Below the pieces are notes generated by a model. It was not told the DNA's origin, made no database searches, and was given only the letters and a program-made list of their open reading frames with translations. Below, piece after piece: positions 48,540 through 61,705 of a DNA stretch of 64,000 nucleotides. Origin of the DNA: Rachycentron canadum (Eukaryota; Chordata; Actinopteri; Carangiformes; Rachycentridae); the NCBI GenBank assembly GCA_038496675.1, contig CM076659.1:10430500-10494499 (forward strand), given 5' to 3'. The first letter of the stretch is position 1; every line of letters begins with the position of its first letter. The translations under genes were made by a program, and so were the position numbers.

Positions 48540-51500
48540 AAGGGGCCGCAACATGTTGCAATAAGTCATGCAATAATAAGTCATGGGACACTTAAATCAC
48601 CTTGCATCACCTTAATTAACACCCTGTTCCTGGGGTTTCTTTTACCATTTCATGGTGTTGTGCTGAGTATCTTCATGGTGGATTAAGATGGGGATAAATG
48701 GGCAGCAAGGATTTTGTAGCTTTTGTAGCTTAAATTAAAAGGTAAACCCCTGGAGGCCAAGTAGGTCTCCTTTCCCGCCACCCACGATAAAGTGTTTGTA
48801 TAAGGTGACTCAGTGAGAGGGTGCTGCAGTTATCGAAACTGTATAGTGGGAGATTACACTGCTCTTTAAATCACACTGCACTACACATTGCACATTAAAC
48901 TGGATCCACACATGCACCATTACCTCCATAACATGTACCATGACAGCAGGGGCTTTGCAGAACAGGAGCAGATCTTTTTATCGTGTAGAGAAACAGTAAA
49001 TAACAGACAGGTAAAATAGCCTCACAGGGCAGCAAATAGCTTCCAATATAAATAATGGGAAAATAAATTGTGTTAGTGAGTGTGCCAAAAGCTGCAAATG
49101 TATTACACATGTGCACATGTGTAGTACAAATTGTACATACCAACTTGTGTCTTGTTATCACTGCAAAGTTGTTATATGTTGATTATCCAGTAAGCAAGAA
49201 AAAACAGCTTTTCTTTCCTATGCAATGTTCCTGCATTTAAATTGCACAAATCCAGCTTGGGCTGGTATTCAAATCTACAGTAATTGACAGACTTTCATGT
49301 ATGGTGTGTGCAGGTTTGAAGCTGCCTCACAGTAAAAGCCTTGCAGCAAGTGGGAGCCTGAAGAAGCAAGATCAAAGAGGTTGTACATTTAATGAAGCAT
49401 CAACAAAACAGTTTGACTTTGCTTACAATGACAATTTATGCCTATTTGGTCTCCCTGTTGCAATTAAAGCTAGAGATGTTGGTGTATTGTTGTTGTGTAT
49501 GTCTGTTTCAGAGCTACATACATGGCTATACAGTGCAGTTGAAGTGAGTGAGTGATGATCAAACCCTTGAAAGTTTTGACCTTCAGCTATCTGAAAGAGT
49601 TCCCTTGGCTCCTTCATTACACACTACACAACCTCTGTCTCTTCCTGTCATCACCAGCTCATAAAGAAAGAGCCATCACTGAACGACAGCATGCACAGAC
49701 ACACACTCATTTGCGGGCACACAAAGCAATACCATTCAGTGCGAGACAACAGCATTCAGCTCAGCATTTACAGAATGGATTGCTGTAGATACATCTGAAT
49801 GGCACCATTTTCAAGTGGCACACTTGCTGTGATAGACAATGGCCGGCAGAAACAAAATGGAGATTCCTGAGCTATGAATGTGTGGTGCAAGTAAAAGAGG
49901 ACTGTGGTGTTCTGTTCTCAGTGCAAAACCCACACTACCATCCCCTCCCTTGTTCTTCTTGTCCCATAGATCCTCTTCCTGGAAGTGAATCTCCATCCTT
50001 TTATCAACAAGCTCCCATCCATTCACCTGCTATTAATCATTCTGGCCACTGCACACTGACCAATAAGTCTCTGTTTACTCACCACCCCAGGCCTTGGATG
50101 AGCTGTCCTTCCTGGATGTGTCATCGGCACTACCCACGGGACCAGCCCAATGCCTGGAAGGCATTCGCGTCAGGTTTTAATCCATGCTAACACTCACTGC
50201 CCAAATATTCAGATGCTGTGACCTGATTCTTCACTGCCAATTTCACTGTAATGAGGGTTTCTTTCATGTGGTTTTGTCCTCTGCACCCTGCAAGTTTATT
50301 TCAAATAACATTTTACTGTTCAATGAGATGAATCTGTATCTCAACAAACATTTCTATAGAAAGTATTATATCTGAAACAGTATATATGATATGTTGTGTT
50401 AAAATTTCTCTTCAACTAACTATTTTGTATTCTGTTGGGACATGATATTGGTCCCAATCTTTATTTTATCAGAAAATGTTTAAAGGTTATTTTTTTACAA
50501 AATGTAATATCTTTGGGTTTATGTTGATTGCACATAACCATAACTGTCATTTTAAGTTGTTACCTTCTGCTCCCTGAAGCTGTGGTGGCCGTTCTTGGCG
50601 ATCTTAATGGCATATCACAAATAGATGATTGAAATTGTGCATGCTGAAAGTACAAGTGTTGTCCTAATTGGACCCTTGTGTGTTTGTTTGGAGCCAGGAT
50701 AGTTCTGTGGTCCAGTTCAGCCTCAACACTGCTCACCTTATCTTTTCCTCTCTTTCTGCCATTTTCACTGACTGCAGTCCTACTGCTGGCAGCTCTGTTG
50801 ATGCAGAGGGACAAGTCAACAAATCAACAGCTTCCCATGCCAAACTCATCACACAACGCTCAAACTGTACTGCACTGGCTCATCCACACATTGGACAGAT
50901 ATAGACAAGCGTATGCAGCAGAAACACATACATGCACTTATACACCTGTAATTAAACTGATGGTTACACATGAAACATACAAGTTTACCACTAATGCATG
51001 TGTGTGTTTATCTATGTTTACCAAGCGCTAACATGACACAGTCATTCAGTTCACAGCGAGCAGCTTGGCGGCTGCCTGATTTAATTTTTCAAAGGCTAAG
51101 AATAGACTTTTACAGGTTTCCCCCCAACCAAAGCAAACACCAACACATTTTCACAACAACAACAGAGGCTCTAAGAGTCAGTGAAAGCAGCCAAAGACAG
51201 GGCCCCTGAAGAGGACAGAGCTAACTATATCAGTTTCTCGCAGCAAGCAGAGAGATTCATACTGTATGTACTGTATAATTCTGTTTCTCTCTGACTTCTG
51301 TTTGTCTCTGTATGTAAAATCTCTATCCCGATCAAGCAACCCCTCTACAATGTGGCGTGTAAATATCTGAGCTATTTAATCTGTGGGGAGCAAATGTAAC
51401 TCTTCATGTTTTATTGGCCAAGCCAAATGTTTAAAAGAAAGCTCCTGAGTACAATTTTTCCTCGAATTAAAAATACTTTTTATAATACTATTTTAAAAAC

Positions 51501-54500
51501 GAAAAGTATCCATGCAGTGTCTGCTAATAGGGTGGAGGAGATATGCATGTCCTATGAAAAAGCCAGTGACGATAAAGGCCTGTTGCAGGCCTTATGGGTA
51601 AAAACTAGGTCATGTCTGTGTCAAAGTAACTACAGGGGAGACAGATGTGTGTGTGTTCAATGGGACAGAGGCAGAATGGTTGCAATAACTCACCCTGTCG
51701 TTCGAGAAAATGATGGCTTTATTGGCTAGCTGTCAACAAGCAATGCCTTTGGACAAGATACCGTATCAGAAGGGGGAATTTGTGCGTGTGTATGTGTCTT
51801 TGTGTTTGTGTGTTACAACTGGTCATGGTCAACGACAAACAGTGATCAATTAGGGTGTGTGCTCTGGTTTCTGGGTAAAGGTTCTTTCTCCTAGACAAGG
51901 TCAAGTACAGGACAAACATGAGGCTGGTGCCATAGCGCTTCAGATAATTATGAACTTGCCAGAATAAAGTGGGGGTGTGAACTGCTTCTCATTCTCTGAA
52001 ATTTCTGGCTGAAATATTATCAAAGACTCTCATGTGGTGAAGCATTAAGGCCTAACCTTGAAGAATAGCCTGTGCTGTGTCACCTGTGTGTGTGTGTGTA
52101 TGTGTGTGTGAGTAAGAGCAGGGGCCTCTTAGAGCACTAATGACAGCTGATGATAGGCTGAGAAGAACAGCTCTATGACTGATGAAAGCTGCTGCAACGC
52201 TGAGGCAGCGAGAGGGGTCAGATTGTGGTGGGGTGTGCCGTAGCGCATAAAAGATAACACTAATGACATGGCTATTTCACTATTTAACACTTGCTTGGCC
52301 AACACTCTGACAATGAAGGTGACTGCTAAAATAAAAGTTGCACCTGACAAAATTAGATTTTAAAAGCTCAGAAAAGCTATTTTGGGGATCCTATTCAAAA
52401 GCTTCATTTTTGACAGTTTTATTTTTAAACAATAAGTAAAACCAAAGAATGAAGAATTTTGTGGTTTATTAATCAAAAATGTTTAGAAAGTTTCAAGGAC
52501 TGGCAGTTTCAGACGCTCTCTTCACGGGTGTGTGTTCATGTTTTAGATACACTTGCAACTGGTCATTGGAAATATCCATTTGTCAAATGAGTTGATGGGA
52601 GTGCTTGGCTGCAGGAAGACATTAGCCGTATCCATCTGGCCCTGCTGGTCACTAAAATGTTTTGATGAGTTTAGAAATGATGTGAACCATATGTCATGGC
52701 CGTGTCAGTCACACGGTCAAATCAGACATTTTGGATTGGTGCCTGAGGCAGCCTCTTCCACCAACTACCAATAGAAATGAAAGAACCAATAATGCTGTCA
52801 TATTGGCTTAATATATGTTCTAATTTATATTTTGGCTACATGCATAGCACTTGGTTTAAACAGTGAAACTTAAAATATTCAATTGAGGAGCCAAATTGAC
52901 CCAAACAGCTACAAGCCAGAAAATACTTAAACTCTTGAAACATGGTGAAAAGCTGAAACAAGGCTGTGATCGATGATGGCTGACTTCACCAACCCAGAAC
53001 TTCAAAGGCCAGCTGAGCCTCTACTGTATAGCCTCAAGCCAACTACTCATCAATCTGGAGACAGCGCTGAGGTGGTGCTATACATCCAGTAGATAGCATC
53101 ATACATCAAACACACTCTGGAAATACTACCCTGCTCTTTGGCTGTAGTAGAAACCTTTCTGGCTTTAGCCCACACACAGCCTCACATTGCAAACATACAT
53201 ATGGAGCACAAACAAAAAATGATTCTGTTCAGTATCTAAATTGGTGCCACAATCTTACTTCACAATCAACACACTAAACCTACATATTGCTTTTAAACGC
53301 TACAGCGGTATTCAGTGCACTTGGTGGTGCTGGACGGTGAATAATGCCTGTTACATTCAATACTCCTCTGTCTTGATATGTTTTAATCTACTCATTTCAC
53401 TGCTGAATAGTTTGAGAGTGTGCTAAAAGGGAGTAGGTACTACACCCAAAAAGTGTGTGGTAGTCTTCATCTTATTCAATTACACCTGATAAGAGCTGGT
53501 TGGAGCTGAACCATCAGGTTTTATCAGATGTTATAAAAAATATAAACTTCTGCAATGAGTGTTTTTCTCTCTCTGTGTTTGTGTGTGTGTGTGGTAGTGA
53601 GACATTCAAATAAGATCACATACAGATAGAGGAAATGTTTAGCTGATTTGCGCGGCAGAGCTGTAACTCCAACCACACTAATCCCTCTTTAAACGTGTTG
53701 CTAAGTGAAATACAGCCTCGTTATTAATGTCCATACAGAGAGCACTGAGTACACCAGGTGACAGCACAAAGATGCTCTGTTGATACAGTATACCCAGACA
53801 GCAGACACATCCTGTATGTATTTCAGAGGACATGGCACCAGGGAGCCCACACGCGGCATGCATGAGTCTTCAGCCTTCAGGCTCAGAGCAGAAGAAGCTT
53901 CCATAGTGAAATGCTGTAATTGCAGTTTAACTCTCCAGCACAAATACAAACAATTTGGTCATATCCTGCACAGATGCAAACAAACAAAGGAAGGAGATGA
54001 GAAATATAAGTGCAACATCAAATATCCAATGCCGTCATTGCAGCTACCACTTTCTGGTAGCAATATTACAACAGTACTTTTAGAGACATTACAGTAAAAC
54101 AAACAAGATGAGAAGTGAAAGAACTGCAGTCAACTAGATATTTGACTACTGACAAGACTTAGAATTATTAAAGGACTGAAGTCTGAAGTAACAGGCAAGG
54201 GAGTGAAAGTGAGCAAAAAGTGCAAGAAAGTGAGGAAGAAAGAGAGGGGGGTGAGAGACCAAACAGAGGCAAAACGGGAGGGAGAAGGGTAACGTCTGAG
54301 TGTAGGAGACCCAGGAATGTTAATCCTCTTTGTATGTCTCCCAGCAATGATTAAACTTTTCTAATATCAGGCATGACGAGAAAAAATGGGTCATAAATGG
54401 GTCAGCTGAGGAAGGCGGAGAAAAAACAAGACCAAAGCCAGTGGTTATGCTCACGGCAGCCTAGCTTTAAAATCACACAACGCAAAGCCACAAACAAGCC

Positions 54501-56150
54501 GGGGTCACTGCCTGCAGGCATTCATGTACAGCAATAGGACCAAAGCCTGCTGTTAGTTAGCATGGCCCAGCTACACTGGGCTGGATGTATGTTAGTGGTA
54601 AAGAAGACATGCATATTTAAACCGGAAATGAAACCAAACTACACTTAGGTGTGACATGTTGGCCTGGTTAATCATTCACCACCACAACAGCCAAGTCCAT
54701 GTGATGTATGAAATACATCGTGCCTTCTGCTACTGTGTGAAAATGGCCCGAGAGGCTGGCAGAGAGCGAAGGAGTCACAGAGAACCACTTAGCAGCTACG
54801 CTAGGCTAATCAGAGGTGAGAGGTCAGCGCCAAACTATGTGTGTTTAACCCCTACACTTCCTGGAAACTGTGCTCTCTGGAGGAGGATGAAGAGACGACA
54901 AGCACACATTTTCCATAGCACAGGAATCGCAGAGGCTCTGGGGACCGGTCGTATCCCTTCTTTTTTTCCCTTTTAGCCTGTCTCTCCCCCTGCTCTCACC
55001 ACTTTCAATGAGCTGCATCATTACCAGCAGATTTAAAGACAGGGCAGACGGAGCGCAACACAGGGAAAGTGAGGGGGGCACAGGGTGTGTTAAGGGGGGG
55101 TATGTATGTGTCTGTTACGCATTGGTGTCAGCAGGGTGACAGATTGGAGAAGTATTTCCTTGCCTGTCAGAGGAAAGGCCCTCTCACAGGAGGGCTCAGA
55201 CATCATAAATCCTCTGTGATTCTTTCCATGCCCCTCTCTCTTGCTCTCTCTCTCTCTACGTCTCTCCATGAGACCAAATTGTAAATGCAGTGTCGAAAAC
55301 AATCTGATTCATAATTTCCCGAGTGGCTCCATGAATTAGACCATCACACAGCTTAGCAGGCCTCACTTTCACACGGTCAATTCATAAGTGTCTGTGGTCA
55401 CACACTAACCTGCAGTAACCTCCAAGCTTATCAAGCGCCCAGAGCAGCCACACTGGTCTGTCTCCACTGATACTTCATTAAGCTCGAAACATGCCATCTA
55501 TCTCTGAGGTTCTGTCATCTATTACTATGTTAAGTATTATGTTCAAGTACTGTTTTATGAGGCCTTTATTGTGAAATTACATAGACACCCATACACCCAG
55601 TTAGGCTCTTTCACACGCCCTCACTTGGCTCTATATATATTCTTCCATCAAAAGCAGTGCAGCCCTGATCATTAACATTCTTACACTGAAGGGCAGTTTT
55701 ATCACTCCAACCACACAAAGCCGACTCTCTCTTTGAAGTCGTTGCAGCCAGCATCAGCTTTGTGTTCCTTCTAACTGCACATCCATCTGTGGGGTGTCTA
55801 ACGACTGCTAATCTAATGAGAACGCCGTCGCTGTGTCAAGTGGTCACACATACCGGGCATCACAAGAGACTCAATCCAGAAAGGATGAGCAAAAATAGTT
55901 GAATCTGGTTGATCACACGTGAGAATGCCACTGTGCATCTGCTAAGTGTTTGATAGTAGGATTTACACCTTGACTTCTGGATCAGTTCACTCATCAGGCC
56001 ATATGCGTTCCTCAGATTCTTTGGTGGATGGGGAAACCCCACTGTATAAGTACTGTTCACACATGTAGGCACATAAAACAAAAGCACTAAATATAAAAAC
56101 ATATATCAAGAGATGCACAGGTGCCAACCAATGTTTGTTTATACTGCACA
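48540..56150. other. Gene-free stretch
   Basis: Read on both strands without finding a supported exon, RNA gene or recognisable transposon. It contains short TG/CA runs (52088-52110, 53577-53592), purine-rich DNA near 54200-54290, and otherwise unique AT-moderate sequence. Confidence 0.5.
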
Positions 56151-56152
56151 TG

Positions 56153-56167
56153 ACTGCCCTCTTCTGG
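56153..56167 (-). promoter_or_regulatory. CTCF-like motif
   Basis: The minus strand reads CCAGAAGAGGGCAGT, matching 14 of 15 CTCF core positions. Motif evidence only. Confidence 0.35.
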
Positions 56168-56639
56168 TCATGAGAGTAAATTCTTAAGTGTATGGTTGAA
56201 CATGGCTACATTTTTAAGCTTAAAAGAGAGAATTTTGCATGTTGCTATTTATTATTAGTTTAAACAAGATAATTGATTCTGTCATTATCAGCCATCAAAA
56301 ACTTTATGCGACAAAGAAAAAGATCAAACAAAGTCGGTAATATTGATACATTAATATAATTATGACTGGCATTCAATCAATATTAGTTAAGGTTGACCTG
56401 GAAGAGCTTTAAAGATTAATGCCAGTGCTTCTTTTTCTATCACTGAGTAATTCAGCTGGACGTTCAATATCTTGTCTGTCAGCTTGAACTACTGCACCTG
56501 CTCCAATATAATTTGAATTCACATGAAGCTTAAGCAGTTGATCCAGTCATGGAGAACTGGAATACAACAAACAAACAAAAACAAACAAACAAAAAAATCA
56601 CAACACAACAAAAAATTCATGGGACCAAAAGCTTGGTGA

Positions 56640-58400
56640 CATGACCCCGACCGAATGAATTTTTTTTTTTTCTTTATAAGTGACTTTCTTGTAGTGGCAT
56701 CAGGAAAGTCATTAATACCTGACACTTTAGCATGAACAGGCTGCACATGACCCTGAACAGGATCCAAGCTTGCCAGGTTTGCAGTTAAATTTCCAAGAAT
56801 CTGACTTAGCTCTCTACTCACTGCCCATGTCACAGCACAAGCTGTGAAGACACCAGAGGACTCCTGTTCTCATCTTTAGGTGTGGTGAAGACATATGGGT
56901 GAAGACGTATGGGGAGCCATTATATCTATCCCATCTATAGACAAGGCCCTCTGTGGGCTCACAAGACAGACTGGCTTAGTGCAAAAGAACACATGTTACA
57001 CAAAGTTAAAACCATTCCGCATATCAGCACAACCACCAGTATCCGAGTCCTGGGAAAAGTGCAGTGCACACATGTGAGAGTAAAGGAAGTCTTTGCTCCT
57101 GTATTTTGCAACGTTTTCACAGGCACCCGAATATCACTTTCTGTGAGCGATACAAACCCATCTGACACGCAAGCTTCAAAACCATATTTATCAGTTTCAG
57201 GTTTCCCTGAATGAAGAAACTCCCCAGAGACTATTGGAACTTTCCTAAATGGAGGACTGAGAGCAGCTGGTTTAACAAATTTACCACCTGTGCAACTTGC
57301 TTGCTTTTCAGTACAGGGAGCTCAGCTTACCAATGCGCCCTATCACTACAATAATTACAGACGTACCCAAACTAGTAGAACACAGATCAAGATTCATCTC
57401 AGCAGACTCAAACCCAGAAAATGTTGCAGTGTTACTAACAGCTTTAGCATTAGCATTCACTGAAACACATTTTACCCAAATTTTCTTTGTTGTGTCAGAA
57501 CATATTAATCTGCGAGAATAACAGCTTCATAGAAAGTTCGTACTTCTCAATAAGTAAAGTAAGCAGCAACCTCAGGAAAAATGCACTCTTGAAATGACTT
57601 TAGCAAGTCCAGATCACACATATCTTTAAAAGTTGGATTTTACGTAAGTAACCTCCAAAACTGAACACCACGTATTGTATTGTTTAGTAAAGTCCTTTTC
57701 AAAATCAACACGTGAGTTGAGTTGATGATCAGTTGTTCTCCAGCACCTTAAATGTACCGACTCATAAGCTTTCAAAACATATTCTTTAACAATTGCAATA
57801 TCACTACAATTTCAGACTCTGCGTCAACCTCAGATATTGGGGACACTTTCAAAATGGGGAAAATAAAAATGTCTGGGTCTCACTCATCAAACTTTGGTCC
57901 TGACAGGGCTGGTAACTAAGTTACCAAATTACTAACTACATGAACTACTGTCAAATTTTATAAAACAGATGCTATTGACACATCTGAGCAGTATCAGCAT
58001 TACATGACAGCTTCTCTGCCCTAATCAGTATTGCTGCATAACCAATTTTTCCTTTTCCAAAGACTGCTTTAGCCATTCTCTATGCTCAATTTATCCCTCT
58101 CCATTTATAACAGCAACAGATCATGTTACTTCTCAAAGATTAAAGTTACGGTAGGAGAAACCACAGACTCACCAGCATTGTCACTTGGATTCAGCAATGT
58201 AGCTGGCAAAACACCACTTTCCATTAAAGCAACCCTCAACAACCCTTTAATTTCCTCCTTTAACTGTTTGACTCCAATATCAACCTAATAAAGCTCAGTG
58301 AGCTTCAACAGTTGCTCTTTTGAACAACTATTCAAAAGTTTCTCTGAGGGGGAGTGAACAAAGCTAGCAACAGTAGCCATAACAGAACAATACTGATCTC
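56640..58400 (-). mobile_element. Ty3/Gypsy-type LTR retrotransposon relic: gag, zinc knuckle and protease regions
   Basis: On the minus strand a gag-like start (MATVASFVHSPSEKLLNSC) begins at 58380, is cut by TAG at 58287-58285, and continues in frame to about 58125. Further gag-like sequence is scattered over 57850-57480 with stops. A zinc-knuckle relic (57358-57329) keeps Cys-x2-Cys-x4-His but has lost the fourth ligand and carries a stop. A protease-like block at 57168-57085 (SDGFVSLTESDIRVPVK) has Asn-Thr-Gly at 57105-57097 in place of the catalytic Asp-Thr-Gly. A last related block lies at 56850-56670. No reverse transcriptase, integrase or LTRs were recognised, so the copy is partial and dead. 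Confidence 0.65.
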
Positions 58401-61270
58401 TAAGGTGCAATACAAATTAGAGCTTTCATGAACGAATCTCAAAGGAGACTTATTCCTTCATTCTGTTCAGGAAAGTGCAGAAATGTGCACATCAAACCAT
58501 CAACACTGTAATCATGGCTGTGAATTTCCAAAACTTCCTCCAGCCCGAAACAGGACAGCACTGAAGCTCCAATCCTAACAATATGCACAAATGACCAAAC
58601 CAGAGCAAAAAAACATTCATGGACTAGTCCCTAACTCAAACATTTGTGACAAGGAGAAAGATAAATCAATTTTAAAAATTAAGTAGAGATTAATGTTTTA
58701 ATTAAGAAAATTAAGTAGAGTGTATCTGTCATTTATGCACACAGTGTCTACCCCTGAGGCTGTCACACAATTTAGAGGCAGGTTAGACAGAAGACTGTTG
58801 TTGTGATGATGTGCCATGAGGATTTGGGTTTTATGGGAGGAAACAAATGAACTGAGTTAATCTTCTCCAGGCCTAAAACTGCAGTCCAAAAACCCTGTAG
58901 GTCTTTAACACAGACCAACAGCTAATGCTCTGACTGTAGGGAAAAGTACAGACATTCACTGACACACCAGCTCATATAAATCTGGGGAAATTCTACTTTT
59001 AAGTGTAACCATTGCATGCAACAGTGCACTGTGCATATACGCACCCTTATTCCACTCTCAACAGGAAATGTTTTGAATTTAAAAATGTTGCTCTTCTTTC
59101 TGCTCTCAGAGGGCACAGAGCTAATTTTCTGATTATTCACAAAAACACAAGATTTTTATTACAATAACAGAACTCAGCTGTAGGCTTCAGTGCTTTGGAA
59201 TACTAAGCAGGAAAGAGCCACTGCAGCTACTGCATTGCACAGTGCATAGATCCATTTGTTGATGATGTAGGACTTAACAGGCTGATAATCTGAGTATATC
59301 ATATATCACTAACATTTCAGGTGTACATAAAAGGTCAAGTGCTATGTGAAAGTGCTTCTGCTTGTTACCCCCGCCCCATTTTACTTCCACCCCTCTTAGG
59401 TTCCTGCAAAGGAAGAGAGGGTCCCATGTTTTCGCTCATCTGTCCCTTGACACACATTTCCTAAACAAGCACTCTCCAAAACACTGCTGGTTACCATGGC
59501 AGTGCTACTGACCTGAGTAAATAGTAGAGGGGGAATAATGTCCTTAGAGGAAAGGAGTGTTGAATGTAGTGGGGGCAGTAACATATGTGTGTGTGAGTCT
59601 TTGCCACTGCACTGCCCCCATGGGAAAGCTGCCTGGCAGAATTATTACAGTCTGTGCAAACACACGCTGACATCTCAACTTCAGCCAGCCCTGCCACACA
59701 CGAACATGCACACACACACATTTGCAGATATACATAAACACATGCATGTGTACACCCACATTTTGCTTGTGTCTACCAGGAATATTCAGTTAGGTGGTGT
59801 CAGGTTTTCTGCAGATGCTCACCACAGGCCGCTGCTGAACCACATGTGCTCATTATTGTAATTGCATATTTCCTCATGTTTGTTTACAGAATGGCTACTT
59901 GTAGATCTGAAATAAACCACATCCACTGTCTCTGACTCCTAATCTTGTTTAGTCTGACACACAAACACACAGGTAGAGCATGTTTAGTCTCGTTCTGCAA
60001 ATTCTACATCATTGAAAATAAAAAGGCTCCTGGAGCATTCAGTTGTTCAAAAACAGGTTATGAGTCAGCATCAAGTAATGACTAATCACAATGCAGGGAC
60101 ACATACCTAAGAATGTTAACACAGTGCTAGTCAGAGGAACTGATATTGACATTTGGGCTGTCTCTGAGACATTGAGGGTGAGGGTTAGTGCAGCAGGGTA
60201 CACACACCCAAATATACACAAAAACATACATTTGTACTTCCATACTTGTGGGTTCCCTCATTATGAAAACTGTACAACAATAATTTTGGTTATGATGAAA
60301 AAATATCCACACCTCATACTCCAAACATGTCCCCATTCTTAAGGCCTAAAACTGAGACTGGTACATTCATATGCACACACACATTCACACAGAGAGCCAC
60401 TAAACAACAATTAGACACTGATGAGAGAAATGAATAAAGGAATGTAGGACTAAGCAAAAATTTCTTATGTGTCCAAAGTCCACTGTGACTTCCATTTTTC
60501 AATCTTAGACTTAGGGGAATATACTGTAACTTGTGGACCCTCCATCTAACTCTCAACTACACTGCTTGGATATCACACAGTCCAGCAATAAATCTTACTG
60601 AGGTTTCTTGATGTATCCTTGGTTTAATCAGCACTGATTTGTGTGTATATATGTGCACTTACATTTATGTTTGCTTGTGGGAGTGCAGTATGGCAAAGTG
60701 TGTTTGTGTGGTGCTCACATCACATGAATGTGCTGTACGTGCACTCTGGCTTTTATTGCATATATAAACCAGTGATAAATGAAACTCAGGACTGTAGATG
60801 AAAATAAAAATGTCTCTGGTCTTTTAGGGATTTAGTGCATTTGTGAAGTTGCAGTATAAATGCATTCTGCCAAATACTAAGGTTTCATCTGAAATAATCT
60901 TTGATTCAATTTGGCCTACTTTTCATTTTAGGTCTCTTAATCTCCTCAATTTTCTAAAGTCCTAGTTCTTATGCCAGCCGTCTTTAAACTTACATGAATA
61001 TCATATAATTTAAAAAAAATGTCAGCTTCATCAAAGTACAGCAATGACGAGAAAGAAAACCTTAAAGAGATTTATAGCTTTTGAAACTCATGTGAGCTGC
61101 TTTTCGTTTACTTTCCATGTAGGACACATAGAAATGACAAAAGACAACAGGCTAGAAATGAAGTTAACTAGATCCTTGGTTACCAAGTTTTAAGTAGCTT
61201 AAAAACAATCCATAAAACACACCTCAGTGCACTTTACAGACACATAAGGCATAGTTGGAACACCCACAGG
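58401..61270. other. Gene-free stretch flanking the Gypsy relic
   Basis: 58401-58620 may include the element's 5' untranslated region or LTR, but no terminal repeat or primer-binding site was recognised. The rest holds only short CA runs (59690-59725, 60370-60395) and unique sequence. Confidence 0.45.
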
Positions 61271-61276
61271 ACCAGT

Positions 61277-61705
61277 TCACTTGCATGGCAGAACTACCCA
61301 TTGCATCATCAAAAAGCAATGACAGACGGGTCTATCTAAATCATACATGTATGATGCATGACCCTGCCCAGCCCTCACTTTTGGCCCAGTGGGGGCCCCT
61401 CTCCAGGCACTAGCCAAGTCTAGTTGGCCCTGCATTACGTACCTAATCATCTGGGGTCTAAAGACCACATCTGGAGCTAACCAAGACCTCCAGGCCTGAG
61501 GCGAGCCAGAGTGCAGCCCGTCATGGTCAACACATGGTGCGGCAGAACAGCTAAAGCACCTGGGCTTTAGATATTGGAGCCCAAAGTCTGCAGGCGCAGG
61601 ACAAAGGACAGAGTGATGTTTTATTCTGCATCCTAACTGGACAGACTGGTAACAATTAATTGTCCATATGTAGCAAAAAATATCATTAAGCAAAATAAAT
61701 TTCAA
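61277..61705 (-). other. Unassigned open frame in a GC-richer island
   Basis: A 142-codon minus-strand frame covers a GC-richer patch (about 61350-61600) with repeated tryptophan, cysteine and proline codons. I do not recognise the product. There is no signal peptide, clear domain or splice context, and it could be an unclassified repeat or chance. Confidence 0.15.

Noticed and set aside
49811..51250. Overlapping 70-117-codon frames on both strands
   Set aside because: No family motif, no codon-use bias and no splice structure; read as chance frames.
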